In this document: in pieces, positions 47,243 through 59,222 of the stretch
Layout: the number at the start of each line of letters is the position of its first letter
How positions within the stretch are numbered: the stretch's first letter is position 1
Origin: Spinacia oleracea
Lineage: Eukaryota; Streptophyta; Magnoliopsida; Caryophyllales; Amaranthaceae
DNA length: 64,000 nucleotides
Direction of reading: 5' to 3'
Assembly: GCF_020520425.1 (NCBI RefSeq)
Contig: NC_079491.1
Span: forward strand, 25,597,449-25,661,448
Notes under the pieces: model-generated
What the model was told of the DNA's origin: nothing
What the model saw: only the letters and a program-made list of their open reading frames with translations
Databases searched by the model: none
Made by a program: the position numbers and the translations under genes

Positions 47243-48938
47243 TCAAGCGTCGTCCATATCATCATCACCGTCCTCTTGAGGAGGTTGGTAGGGATAATAA
47301 ATGCCCGATGGATCATATGGACTAATATAATCGGACAGGGACGGGGAGAGGTTGTATTGGCCATCCACATCGGGCCCGGAGGCGGCGGTGTAGGGTGGCC
47401 AATCATACCTAGGGGCGGTGAGGCAAACCGACATAGATGGTGCTTGGTATGTCCCCCAACATGCCCCCCAATTTTCAGAACGGGGTGGGTAAACATCGGG
47501 GCATGCCAGGTCTTACGCAAAGTCCGCCCCGCCCGGCCTAGTCCAATCATATGGAGGGGGAGGGGTAATTCTCTCCTCGGGGGGAACATGGCCACTATAG
47601 TATGGATAGGTGAGTGGTGCGCCATCTCCCCCCCAACGAGGAATTGGCCCTTCTTGGGGCGGGTGGTTGGGGGTAATTCAAGTACGGGTCAATGAGGTTG
47701 TTCCTCACATTAACATCATAGTTTGCCCGTGCATAGTACCCCCAATGATCTTGCCCGTGAAGGATATCACTAAGGGTACTTTGAATACCCTCAAAGCGAA
47801 ATGGGGAGGGGGTAGAAGAAGATGACGTACCTTGCTCTCCTTGGGGAGCTTGTTGTCGGGGTGCTCTCACCTTTTGTTATGGCGGCATGGTTTCCGACAA
47901 GGATAGACTATTTGGGATGTCTTGCGGCCCGATGTACCATGGATGGTCCTTGGTGCGATCAATCTTTGTGAGGTCGTGGTTGGGAAGTACATACCACTCT
48001 TGCTCCTTGTAGACCACGGCGATCCACTTAGCATCCTTCCGCTTGGTGTAGTTGATAAACCGTTGGCTTTGAAGGGCCGCAATATTGAGAAACTTGTCGT
48101 TCGTGCCACCAATGCTAGCAAGATCCTTCAACCTACCTGCAAATTTTCCTCTATGCATCCTCTTGGCAATGAGGGTGACCATGGCTCCCATGTGGATTTC
48201 TCCCTTCATGGTCCCATCCCTTGTGCCCAAACATCGGCTTATGAAGGATGCTACACAATCGTAGCGGAAATGCGGCCGTGGCTTGTCGGCCAACCATAGA
48301 CTAGAAACCTCGTCCTTAATCTTGGCTCCTAGGCTTGCTTTGAAAAAGATGGAATAAGCAAGAATTCGAGAGAAATATCGGAGGGCTAGGTGAATGATTT
48401 CCGATGCCTTGGATTGGTTGGTTTGGAAGTGGTTATGCTCGGTGATTTGGCTCCACCAATCGTTCTCATTGTAGGCAAACCCATTGGCTACTAGACTTGT
48501 GGCTAGGTTGGTGTGGGCTTCACCATCCTGGGGGAAACAGAATAATGCACCCAATTCGGAAGAGCTCAACTCATGCGACTCATTGAAAAGCCGAAATTGG
48601 ACTTGCAACCCCTCATCCGTTGAAGTTGTTTCGATGGAAGATAGGAATTCTAGGGTGAGCCTAGGATAGGTCTCGCAATGTAGCTTTGAGAATTCCTTTA
48701 ATCCAAAGTTGTCAACCAATAGCATCACCTCATCCTTAATCCCAAGTGAGACTAGAGTGGGCTCGTGATAGAACTTTGTGGCTCGGATTTTTCTAGAGGA
48801 GAGCCTCTCAAAGTTGTCCCAATGCTTTTGGGACTTGAATTGGATGCCATAGGTTGTTGAGAGATTGGTGGGTTGGATGATTTGTGAGGTGGAACCGACA
48901 TCTCCTCCCCTTCTCTTTTTAGTTGGCTTAGGAGGCAT
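47243..48938 (-). pseudogene. Athila ORF at the envelope position, with a broken C-terminus
   Basis: The main open part (48938-47877) is 353 aa, starting MPPKPTKKRRGG. It resembles the ATHILA ORF-1 type family found after integrase in Athila elements (RKIRATKFYHEP, SELGALFCFP, RYFSRILAYSIFF). It ends in a stop at 47877. Coding character continues to 47243 in shifted frames: a Gln/Pro-rich piece at 47870-47595 and a Tyr/Pro-rich tail ending in EDGDDDMDDA at 47434-47243. I read this as one ORF broken by a stop and frameshift. The N-terminus is basic. I see no convincing signal peptide or membrane anchor, so an envelope function is not supported by this sequence. Confidence 0.72.
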
Positions 48939-50333
48939 GGTGTTTTTGGGGGTTTGGTGGATGATTCAAGGGTTACCTCACAAGGTTCACAAGAGAAACA
49001 ACCACAACTTCCCAATACAAGTGACAACTAACAACTCCACTAGCACACCCCAACAAATTTCAACAAAACCTCCAAAACTACAACCACAACACAATACATA
49101 CAAAACAATAATCCATCAACAACATATATAAACTATCAACAACACATAATCCATCAACAAAGCAAATAAAAATCAATAATTTCTCAATTCACATTCAACA
49201 ATTTCTCAAACCCTAACATATGAATTTTGAAGATTAAAGCATGAAGACAAGTAATAAGATGCAAATTAGACTACTCAAAACCATTAGGGAGATGAATAAA
49301 ACAATAAAACATCCATACTTACAATCAATTTGAAGAATTTGAGAAAGTTGATGAATTTCCCCAAATTTGCAAAGTTGAGAAATTTCTGATTTTTTGAAGA
49401 ATTTGTGGACTTGAATGAAGATTTTGTTGTTGTGGAGTTGATTTGTGAGTGAAAGGATTAAGGATTTGTGATGGAGTATTGAGAGGAGTTGAATTTTGTG
49501 ATGTAATGGAGTATGCGGATGAGAGAAAATGAGAGAGTAGAGAAAAGAGGGTTCGAAAATATGAAGAATTAGGAGAGAGAGTCGGGCAAAAACTGTCTTA
49601 AGGGGCCGAATTTCTCAGCAGGTTCGGCCGAACATTAAGAGAGTTCGGCCGAACTCCTTAATGTTCGGTCGAACCTTCTACGAAGTTCGGCCGAACTGGA
49701 AAAATGGGGTGTTCTGTTTGCTTCTGTTTCACGACAGGTTCGGCCGAACCATGGATGAAGTTCGGTCGAACCCTGGGAAAAGTTCGGCCGAACTCTATTT
49801 TGCTGAGTTCCTGATTCTCTGAAAAGTTCGGCCGAACAGGACGGAGTTCGGTCGAACTTTCCTTCAAGTTCGGTCGAACTTATTAAAAAGTTCGTCCGAA
49901 CCAAGAATTGGGGGGATTTTGATCCCTGAAAAGTTCGGCCGAACATGAAAGAGTTCGGTTGAACTTCCATTCAAGTTCGGTCGAACTTCTTTGAAAGTTC
50001 GCCCGAACCCAGTTTTTGGGGCATTCTGCCTCTTGATGTTCGGTCGGACAAAAAGGAGTTCGGTCGAAGATTTTGATAGGTTCGGCCGAACCTCTCTTCT
50101 GTTCGACCGAACTGTCCCTGATTCACAACAAGCCCCCTTTTCCCTTCTCATTTAAACCATGCACCATTTATTCAAAAACCAAAGACTAACAAAATCTCAC
50201 GAAACACCAAAAATGCTAAAAAAAATAAGGAAATGAAAGAAAAATTTAAAGGACAAGGGTTAGAGATCACCGGGTTGCCTCCCGGGAAGCGCTCTTTTAA
50301 CGTCACTAGCTTGACGTGTCTTCACGGAGAAGA
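48939..50333 (-). promoter_or_regulatory. Spacer before the Athila ORF with a large palindrome cluster
   Basis: Between pol and the extra ORF lies about 1.4 kb of non-coding DNA. Positions 49622-50112 hold about nineteen copies of GTTCGGCCGAAC or one-base variants such as GTTCGGTCGAAC and GTTCGCCCGAAC, often spaced 20-22 bp start to start. The same palindrome forms clusters in both LTRs. The remainder (49000-49560) is AT-rich leader sequence. Short ORFs through the cluster are repeat artefacts. Confidence 0.85.
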
Positions 50334-53300
50334 TCAAGTGATTGCTTGTAGATGTGTTGTGCAAACCGTCCCAATGTGGGCTCCTTCAAAATACTTTTTC
50401 ACTCTATGACCGTTGACCTTGAAGAAATCACATTTGTCTTTGTTCCAAAGCTCCAATGAACCATAGGGCAACACTTTCTTTACCTCAAAGGGACCGCTCC
50501 ACCGGGATTTGAGTTTTCCGGGAAAAAGCTTCAACTTTGAGTTGAAGAATAGGACTTTCTCACCTTCTTGAAAGTCCTTCTTTATGATTTTCCGGTCATG
50601 GTATTCCTTAGACCTTGCCTTGTAGATGCTTGCCGAATCGTACGCATTCATGCGCAATTCCTCTAGCTCATGCAAGTCTAGGAGCCTCTTCTCACCTGCA
50701 CTCTTCAAATCAAAGTTTATATGCTTTATGGCACTTGAAGCCTTGAATTCCATCTCTATCGGGAGGTAGCAACTCTTCCCATAAACGAGCTTATATGGCG
50801 TCGTTCCAATGGGAGTCTTGTATGCCGTCCTATAGGCCCATAGGGCATCATCAAGCTTCAAAGCCCAATCCTTGCGGTTCGAGGCTACCGTCTTCTCAAG
50901 AATGAGTTTGATCTCACGGTTAGAAACCTCCGCAAGACCACTTGTTATAGGATGGTAGGATAAGCCTCGCCTTTGGATGACACCATATTTGGATAGAAGG
51001 TTTGAGAAATCACCCTTGAAGTGAGACCCACTGTCACTAATAATCGCCTTGGGCATCCCAAACCTAGGAAATATCACCTCCTTGAAAAATTGGATGACCA
51101 CTTTAGCATCGTTAGAAGCGGTGGCAATGGCCTCAATCCACTTGGACACATAGTCAACCGCTAGAAGAATGTAGGTGTTTCCTTGCGAGGATATGAAAGG
51201 CCCCATAAAATCAATAGCCCATACATCAAAAATTTCAAGCTCAAGGATGGTATTTTGAGGCCTCTTGGAGATATTCCCAATTCGTTGACACCTATCACAA
51301 GTCTTCACAAAAACCCAAGCATCCTTGAAAAGAGATGGCCACCATAGAAGAGATTGCAAAACCTTTGCCGTGTTTTTGGAGGCACCCATGTGACCACCAC
51401 TAGGTGACGAATGACACATATGAAGAACACCTTGAATTTCATCATCCGGGACACACTTCCGCAAGAGATCATCGACACCTCGTTTCAATAGACACGGATC
51501 ATCCCAAATATAGTGCTTGCAACCATGCCTTAACTTCCTGCGTTGTTGGGGGGTGAAGTCCGGAGGAATCGCCCCACAAACTAGAAAATTCACGATATCG
51601 GCATACCAAGGAGTGGCCTTGGTTTGAATAGCATAGAGGTGATCATCCGCAAAGGTCTCATCAATGGGGAGGTTTTCACCACATCCCCTCACTTCCAACC
51701 TAGACAAGTGATCCGCCACTAGATTCTCGGTTCCCTTCTTATCTCGGATCTCAATATCAAATTCTTGAAGGAGAAGGATCCATCCAATAAGTCTTGGCTT
51801 GGCGTCCTTCTTGGCAAGAAGGTACTTCAAGGCCGAATGATCCGTGTAAATGACAATTTTGGAACCGAGGAGATAAGGACGGAACTTTTCCAAGGCATAG
51901 ACAACCGCAAGAAGCTCTTTTTCCGTGGTGGCATAATTTGCTTGTGCGTCATCAAGAGTCTTGCTAGCATAAGAAATCGCATGAAGGGCCTTACCATCTC
52001 TTTGTCCAAGCACCGCCCCAATGGCAAAATCGCTAGCATCGCACATAATCTCAAATGGTAGCTCCCAATTGGGGGGTTGAATAATGGGTGCCGTGACAAG
52101 AGCTTGGTTGATCCTATTGAAAGACTCAAGGCACTCGTTAGTAAAAAAAAGGGACATCCTTGACAAGCAAACTAGATAGTGGTTTAGCAATTTTTGAGAA
52201 ATCCTTGATAAACCGCCCGTAGAAACCGGCGTGACCAAGGAAACTACGAATCCCCTTGACATTGATTGGGGGAGGCAATTGCTCAATCACATCTACTTTG
52301 GCCTTGTCAACTTGGATTCCCTTGCTTGAAATCACATGACCAAGGACAACGCCTTCCTCAACCATAAAATGGCATTTTTCCCAATTCAAAACAAGATTCA
52401 CATCTTCACATCTTTTCAATACTCTTCCTAGATTGACTAGGCATGAATCATAGTCTTCTCCATAGACACTAAAGTCGTCCATGAAGACTTCCATGATTTT
52501 ATCAAGAAATTCCGAAAATATTGCCATCATACATCGTTGGAAGGTTGCCGGAGCATTGCACAACCCAAACGGCATCCTTCGATATGCAAAGGTGCCAATT
52601 GGGCATGTGAATGTTGTCTTTTCTTGATCACTTGGATGAATGGGGATTTGGAAGAATCCCGAATATCCATCCAAGAAACAAAAGTATTTGTGCTTGGCAA
52701 GCCTTTCCATCATTTGATCAATGAATGGGAGAGGAAAGTGGTCATTCCGGGTGGCGGTGTTTAGTTTGCGATAATCTATGCACATGCGCCAACCGGCGAC
52801 AACCCTAGTGAGGATCAACTCATCATTATTGTTCTTAAATGACGGTCATTCCCCCCTTTTTGGGTACTACTTGGACGGGGGAGACCCACTTGCTATCCGA
52901 AATCGGATAAATGATTCCCGCATCCAATAGTTTCACCACTTCCTTCCATACCACTTCCCTCATATTGGGATTCAATCTCCTTTGAGGCTCAATAGAAGGT
53001 TTATGACCTTCTTCAAGAACAATTCGATAAATGCAAAAATCCGGGCTAATCCCTTTCAAATCACCAACGCAATACCCAATGGCTTTTTTATGTTTTCTCA
53101 AAACGTTCAAGAGTTTGGAAAGCTCTTCATTATTGAGTTTAGCATTGACAATTACCGGACTTGCATCATCGAGGTAAGAATATTTGAGAGTAGAGGGGAG
53201 GGGTTTGAGTTCAAGCTTGCTTACCTCCTTGGTGGTCTCAACGGACACCAATGGCTCTTCACAATCCATTGCTAAAAGCATCTCTTGGGTCTCCATGGTG

Positions 53301-53482
53301 TCATTGCATTCATTGGAATCATGCACAAGAACATACTCAAGAACATCGTTAGTAGAATGCATATGCATGCTCATAGACTCATTGACAATTTCATCAAGGA
53401 TATCAATTCTTTTACAATCATCCATATGGGAGGGGCATCTCATGATTTGGTTAAGTTGAAACTCAATTTTCTCATCCCCCAC
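50334..53482 (-). pseudogene. pol: Athila pol: reverse transcriptase, RNase H and integrase, with frameshifts
   Basis: Coding runs through three frames: 53482-52835, 52818-52138 and 52286-50334. The first holds the linker and RT start (WVSPVQVVPKKGG). The second holds RT with WRMCIDYRKLN, MPFGLCNAPATFQ and the catalytic FMDDF. The third holds RNase H ([29 protein letters not shown]), an integrase zinc finger ([18 protein letters not shown]), and an integrase core with [14 protein letters not shown] and AEVSNREIK, so all three acidic residues are present. Frame changes occur near 52838 (an extra T) and near 52145 (a run of eight T on the minus strand). Both look like single-base indels. Order RT before integrase is Ty3/Gypsy. 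Confidence 0.9.
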
Positions 53483-55950
53483 ACTAAGGGATAGTCTACC
53501 CCTCTCACATCTATGATTGCCCCCGCGGTGGCAAGAAAAGGTCTTCCTAAGATTATTGGGACATTAGGGTCCTCTTCCATTTCTAAGACCATAAAATCAA
53601 CGGGAATAAAGAACTTCCCAATCCTCATAGGCACATCCTCTACCTTTCCCAATGGAAGCTTCACCGAACGGTCGGCTAATTGGAGGGACACTTGAGTAGG
53701 CTTCAACTCTCCCACATTCAACCTTTGAAAAATAGAGAATGGCATTACACTCACACTTGCCCCTAAGTCACATAGGGCTTTATCTATGACAAGTTCCCCA
53801 ATTGCACAAGGGATGGAAAAACTCCCGGGATCTTTCAATTTGGTGGGCAACTTGTTTTGGATAATGGCACTACAACTTTCGGGTAGGCTAATAGTCTCAA
53901 CCACATCCACAACCCTCTTCTTGGTTAGAATCTCCTTCAAAAACTTGGCATAAGTGGGCATTTTCCTAAGGGCTTCGGCAAAAGGAATGTTCACATAGAG
54001 GTTCTTGAGGACTTCTTGGAATTTTGCAAATTGATCATCAAGGTTAGCTCCGGCAAAACGAGATGGGAAAGGCAATTTGGGCTTGTAAGGAGGGACCACT
54101 CTCTTTGGAACTTCAACAACCATTGGTTCACTCACCACAACCTCTTCCTCATCTATGGTGGTATCTACAATAGGCTCACTTTCATCAATGGGCTCACTCT
54201 CTCCTTGAGTTGGACTCTTAGTAGTTGAATTCACAAGGTTTTTCCCACTTCTTGTCACAATAGCATTAGCTTGATGGGTCTCACCGGGACTTACCCCTTG
54301 AGGAGGCAAAGAACCGGGAACTCTTGAAGCATTAGAGGATGACAATTGCGCAATTTTTGTTTCAAGCATTTTATTATGGGTGGCCATGGAATCAAACTTT
54401 TGGTTGACTTGAGTCATGAAAGTTTTCAACATTGTTTCAATATTTGACTCTTGAGGAGGTGGGGCATTGAGGAGTGGTCTTTGAAAACCGGGAGGAGGAT
54501 TTTGAAAGCCTTGTGGTGGAGGTGGCTTTTGAATTTGAGAAGAAGAAGAGGATTGACCTTGGTAACTCCCTTGACTTTGATAGCTTTGTGGTGGTGGTGG
54601 TCTTTGGAAGTTTGAAGGTTGGCCTTGATTTTGAAAATTTTGACCATAGTTTTGATTCCTTGAACCCCCATAATAGCTTGAACTTCCACCCTCATAGTTG
54701 CCTTGATTTCGACCATTCCCATGGTTTTGAAATTGGTTTTGACCTTGGGTTTGATCATCCTTCCAACTAAACCTTGGGTTGTGCCTCCAACCGGGGTTGT
54801 AGGTGTTGGAATAAGGATCAAACCGTTGGTTGTTTGCATTATTAAAAGCATTAACTTGTTCCATGGGTTGGTCAAAAGGATAGCAATATGAAGAGGGATG
54901 CTCAAATGAACCACAATAATCACAAGACAAAGCACAAGATATCACACTAGAAGGGGATTGGGGAGTAGAAGGACAAGAAGGGATAGAATTCGACCTTTGA
55001 AGTTGTGTAACGAGAGCATCAAACTTGGTGCTCAAAGCATGGATCGGCTCAAGGTCGTACCTTCCTCCTTTCTTGTCACATTCTCTTATATCATCATTCC
55101 AATCTTCACAATTTCGGACCACATCATCAATGATGTCAAAAACTTCTTCTATGCTCTTCTTCATGATTGGCCCCCCGGCTCCCGCATCTAGGGTCGTCCT
55201 AGAAGCCTTAGAAAGTTCATGGTAGAAGCAATGGAGAAGCACCCCCATCTCTATGCCATGATGTGGGCATTGCCGAAGAAGCTCATTAAATCTTTCCCAT
55301 GACTCTTGAAGGGTTTCATCGGTCCTTTCCTTGAATGTCATCATCTTGGACCGGTAGTCCGCAGTTTGTGCGGGGCTACTATATTTTTTGATGAATGCCT
55401 CCGTCACCTCATTCCAAGAGGTCAATGAGTTTGGCTTGCGGTCATCGAGCCACTTTCTTGCATTACCGATCAAAGAGAACTTGAAGAGTGCCATTCGAAT
55501 GTATTCTTGGGTTACCCCATTGTGTTTCACCGTGGAGCAATAATCGACAAAAGTCTTTAGATGGTCCCTTGGACTCTCAAGTCTCGACCCGGTAAATTGG
55601 CTCCTTTGAACCATCCCAATAAGTGTGGGCCGTAACTCAAAATCGGTAGCCTCCAAGGCTGGAAGTGAGATGGCACTTTTTGCCTCATAGGCCCCGGGGG
55701 CACCATAACTCCTCAAATCATGCGCCATATGGAATGTATCACTTGAACTACTCTTGAAAGATCGGAGACTTTCCGTCTCTCCGTCCGAATATTCTAGTTC
55801 TTCGTGCTCAAAAGGAAAAATGGGTTCCTCTTGATGATCTATGTTGTTAGATGCTCGTTGCAAGCTTCGACGCCTAGCACGAAATGTCCGCTCAATTTCC
55901 GGATCTTGAGGAATGAGGGGAGATGCTCTAGGAATTCTTGGCATGCACAC
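53440..55950 (-). pseudogene. gag: Athila gag-protease, frame broken at its 3' end
   Basis: 836 codons from MCMPRIPRAS. The gag core lies at about 120-270 (WNEVTEAFIKKYSSP, SWERFNELLRQCPHHGIE). A cysteine motif (CALSCDYCGSFEHPSSYC) is near 345-360. A long Gln/Asn/Gly/Pro-rich stretch covers about 390-520. The aspartic protease is near 690-800 (LCDLGASVSVMPFSIF, ILGRPFLATAGAIID); its catalytic motif reads DLGAS. A missing G in a G-run near 53503 shifts the frame just after the protease, so the last residues to 53440 are out of frame. Apart from that the gag part is open throughout. Confidence 0.9.
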
Positions 55951-56047
55951 TCAAGCAAACATTAGCATTGACAATCAAAAAGAAAAAAAAGAAAGCAATT
56001 AAAAGAACTAGACTTATACACTAAAAGCTACTAAACTTAGCCGCAAC

Positions 56048-56065
56048 TCCCCGGCAACGGCGCCA
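56048..56065 (-). promoter_or_regulatory. Primer-binding site of the Athila element
   Basis: The minus strand reads TGGCGCCGTTGCCGGGGA three bases inside the 5' LTR. This is the tRNA-Asp complement commonly reported for Athila and related Gypsy elements. Confidence 0.92.
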
Positions 56066-56068
56066 ATT

Positions 56069-57765
56069 TGATAAAGGAAAAAACAAGGTCGTTACTAGTC
56101 TTACACCTAAATCAACTTAAATACCTAAACTAACCACAAGAATCAAGTAGAGTGGCAAGCAAAGGGTCGATATCCACAGGGAATTGCGAGTTCCGTAGCT
56201 AGAAATGCTAACATAAGCTAATTCGAAAAGGGATTGGTTGTTGAAAAAGAAAGAAGATTCAAACTAAGCGATTAAAATGTTAAACAAGGATTAAAAACAC
56301 TAGGGGATTGGGATTCACCAAGGGATACATGCAATGGGGGAAATAAGGATTTGGGGATTAACTAAACTTGCTAAGACAAATTGAAAGGGGAATCGATCTT
56401 TAAAATCCTCAAGCAACGAATCATGCTTCCGCAATCAACCCAAAGCCTAAGAACTAATCAAAATAAATTTGATCGAAATCATACAATGCAATGACTTACA
56501 ATCCCTTGCCAAATCAATGCATCGCGTTCCATTGACCAAGCAAAGTTACGTCTAACCAAGCAAGCAACGAGGACCCCCCAACTTATGCATTTAATTGCAA
56601 AACTAGCAAATCCTACCTTAAAACCCCACACATGAAAACCCTAGGATACACCCAAACCCCTAGATGAGAACTACTCACTCATGGACTTGACTACAAATTT
56701 CAACATGATGAATTCAATGGAAGTATGCATTTCCGAATAATCAAAGCAAAAATCCCTACCCAAAGAGTTCAAGCTAGTTTCATCATGGGAATCAAATCTA
56801 TAGGCAAAACCATCATCCACAATACAATCAAAATCACCAAATCTCAAGAGATTAGCAAGGAAACTAATAAGTCTAATCATAAAGGATTAGGAAAAACTAA
56901 ACAATCAAATAAGTAGGAAGGAAAAATATAAAAGTTCCTATTTTTGGGGTTTTTCATTAATGAGAAAAATAAGAGACAAAATAAGAAAAATCAGAAATTA
57001 ATGACATTAAATAGAAATAAGAGTTGAGAATTTTTACAATGAAGCTTCAAAATCCAAGATTAGGGAGAATCCCAAGCAATACAATGAGCAATGAATGAAG
57101 TTCTCCTCCTTTCTCTCTCTAAAATTAATTTCAAACTACTTTTGTAAAAAACTAGGTTTTCTAAAAGCTCCTAAAATACTTTAAATAGTCCCGAAAAGTG
57201 GCTCAGCACTGGCAGCAGGTTCGACCGAACATAAATGAAGTTCGGCTGAACTAAGAGGCAAGTTCGGCCGAACATAATGCAGGTTCGGCCGAACCTGGGA
57301 AGAGACAGGAGCTACTGATTGCGATGTTCGGTCAAACAATAGGGGAGGTTCGGCCGAACATAGGTAAGTTCGGCCTAACTTTAGTGAATGTTCGGCCGAA
57401 CTCTGGGCTTAAATCTTCAGGCTTTCCTGCTTTGGTTCGGCCGAACACCTCTGAAGTTCGGCCGAACATCTTGAGTTTTTTGACTCCTTCCTTCCACTTC
57501 GAGCTTTCCTTGGATGTCGTTGACTTCCATTGACTATTCCGTCCATTTTACTTGTTTCCCTACACATTAACAAACCCGTGAAAAGCAAAAGCTTGACAAA
57601 AATTAAGAAAAACAAGGCGAAAGGGCGGTAATTAGGGGAAACCGAGTCAACTAGCATGTAAGAGCAAAAGGACTAAAATGAGCATAAAAGGGGAGGAAAA
57701 CAAACAAAAACAAGAATAAAAAGAACAAAATACTATCCTAGGAGTGACATAAATGTCACTCATTA
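56069..57765 (-). repeat. 5' LTR of the Athila element
   Basis: 1697 bp, the same length as the other LTR. The palindrome cluster lies at 57217-57472, just upstream (in element orientation) of the TATA-like box at 57187-57180. Its outermost dinucleotide has changed (CATTA instead of CATCA), but the TSD GAACC fixes the border. Confidence 0.92.
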
Positions 57766-59204
57766 GAACCCCTGGCGCTAAAACTTTGCTGCACTTGGCC
57801 GTGAAAAGTTGTAATTATTCACTCGATCTGCAACACACGCGCAATAACTTATCTGCGCCCAGTTTCAGGAGCAAAAATATTGTTGCACGGTGTGACAGGA
57901 ATAACATTAAGTATCGCAGCAAATTCATCAGGCAGAGGCACTATCTCATTAATTACTTCTAAAAACAGAGACATGGTGATCAGAATCCCGAAAGTTCAGA
58001 GCATCATGGAGAAAACTATATAAGTCAATTTTTATCTGTTGCAATCCTAAAAAAGGCATCTAGATTATATTCCTTTAGCAAAGATTTCTCAATGGGACTA
58101 AGTGCAAAGTAATCGTAAAATTTAACCATTTCCCTCACGCAGAAAAAAAAATTAACGGTTTTTCAAAATTATTATTTATTCAAAAATAGTAATGAAAATC
58201 GTGGGCCCACCAACAGGCCACGACTTCTCGGGAAGCGATCGTGATCCACTAGTAACCGCTCATTACTCCGATCATTTATAAATATTTCTTATTTTCTAAA
58301 AAATATTGATAATTTTAAAAAAAAATTACTTCAATTTTTTTTAAGTTTTCCGTTTTCCAAAAAACGAGAGCAAGAAAAAAAAAATTGTTTCCAAAAAACG
58401 AGAGTACAAACTAAAAAAAATTATTTCCATATCCAAAAATTCCGTTTTCTAAAAAACGAGAGCCAAAAGTTTTCCGCCTTCTTTCACAAAATACGAGAGC
58501 CAAAATTTTCCGTTTTACACAAAAACGAGAGCCAAAACTTTTTCGCCTTCTATCTCAAAAGGCGAGAGCCAAAACAAAATTTCATTTTTAAAAAACCGAG
58601 AGCCAAAGTCTTACGCCTTCTTTCCTAAAAGGCGAGAGCCAAAATTTCCGTTTTTTAAAAAACGAGAGCCAAGTTTTCCGCGTTCTTCCTCAAAAAGGCG
58701 AGAGCCAAAAAAATTTCCGTTTTCTAAAAAACGAGAGCCAAGTTTTTCGCCTTCTTTCCAAAAAGGCGAGAGCCGAGTTTTCCGCCTTCTTTCCAACAAG
58801 GCAAGAGTCAAGTTTCCCACCTTCTTCTGAAAAGGCTTGAGCCAAGTTTTCCGCTTTCTTTCTCAAAAAAGCGAGAGCGAAGTTTTTCGCTTTCTTCCTC
58901 AAAAAGCAGGTCCGCCAAGTTTTAATATATCCAAGTTCTAAAACAAGTCTATCAAGTGTTCGAAAAACTTTGCCTTTATAGGAACACCTCCAATGACATT
59001 GTGAGGAGGTACAAGTTCATTCAACAAAGTATCAAATGACTCGATTGTGAGGAGAAATGTTGACATTCCTAGTGATGACCCTTAAGTCAAATGTTATCAC
59101 TCGGGGGCTCGTGAGACCCTCGCATCCGAATCAATTTCCCAAAATCAAATTCATTGGACGCACTCCGTTGACCAATACTTTGATCTTCGTCTTCAACAGG
59201 CTCA
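57766..59204 (+). other. 3' internal region of the outer element
   Basis: Resumes after the Athila TSD with GCGC-rich modules (57770-57900) and AT-rich DNA. At 58320-58920 it holds an imperfect tandem array of units of about 30-60 bp with TTTCCG, CTTTCCAAAAA and CGAGAGCCAAA; in-frame copies give false ORFs. At 59080-59135 a phrase GTTATCACTCGGGGGCTCG is the complement of one just inside the Tat-like element's 3' end (about 5842-5875), confirming kinship. No gene is seen. Confidence 0.65.
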
Positions 59205-59222
59205 ATCAAAGTGGGGGCTAAC
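59205..59222 (+). promoter_or_regulatory. Polypurine tract of the outer element
   Basis: AAAGTGGGGGCTAAC directly before TGTAGACGCC, the LTR start. It is nearly identical to the tract of the Tat-like element. Confidence 0.8.

Larger units (their letters stand above)
43976..57765 (-). mobile_element. Athila-type Ty3/Gypsy retrotransposon, 13.8 kb
   Basis: TSD GAACC lies at 43971-43975 and 57766-57770. The two LTRs are each 1697 bp. On the minus strand: 5' LTR, primer-binding site matching tRNA-Asp (56065-56048), gag-protease, RT/RNase H/integrase, a palindrome cluster, an ORF at the envelope position, and the 3' LTR. The gag sequence and the extra ORF after integrase fit the Athila lineage. 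Three single-base frameshifts break the polyprotein, so this copy is not autonomous as sequenced. LTRs differ at scattered sites, so it is older than the Copia element but still well preserved. Confidence 0.93.

Noticed and set aside
46906..47279. Valine/leucine-rich and Gln/Thr-rich ORFs
   Set aside because: Translations of a CAACAA simple repeat in the Athila 3' untranslated region.
49622..50112. CRISPR-like appearance of regularly spaced GTTCGGCCGAAC repeats
   Set aside because: Spacers are only 8-12 bp and the repeat is a 12-bp palindrome in a plant retrotransposon with no cas genes; it is not a CRISPR array.
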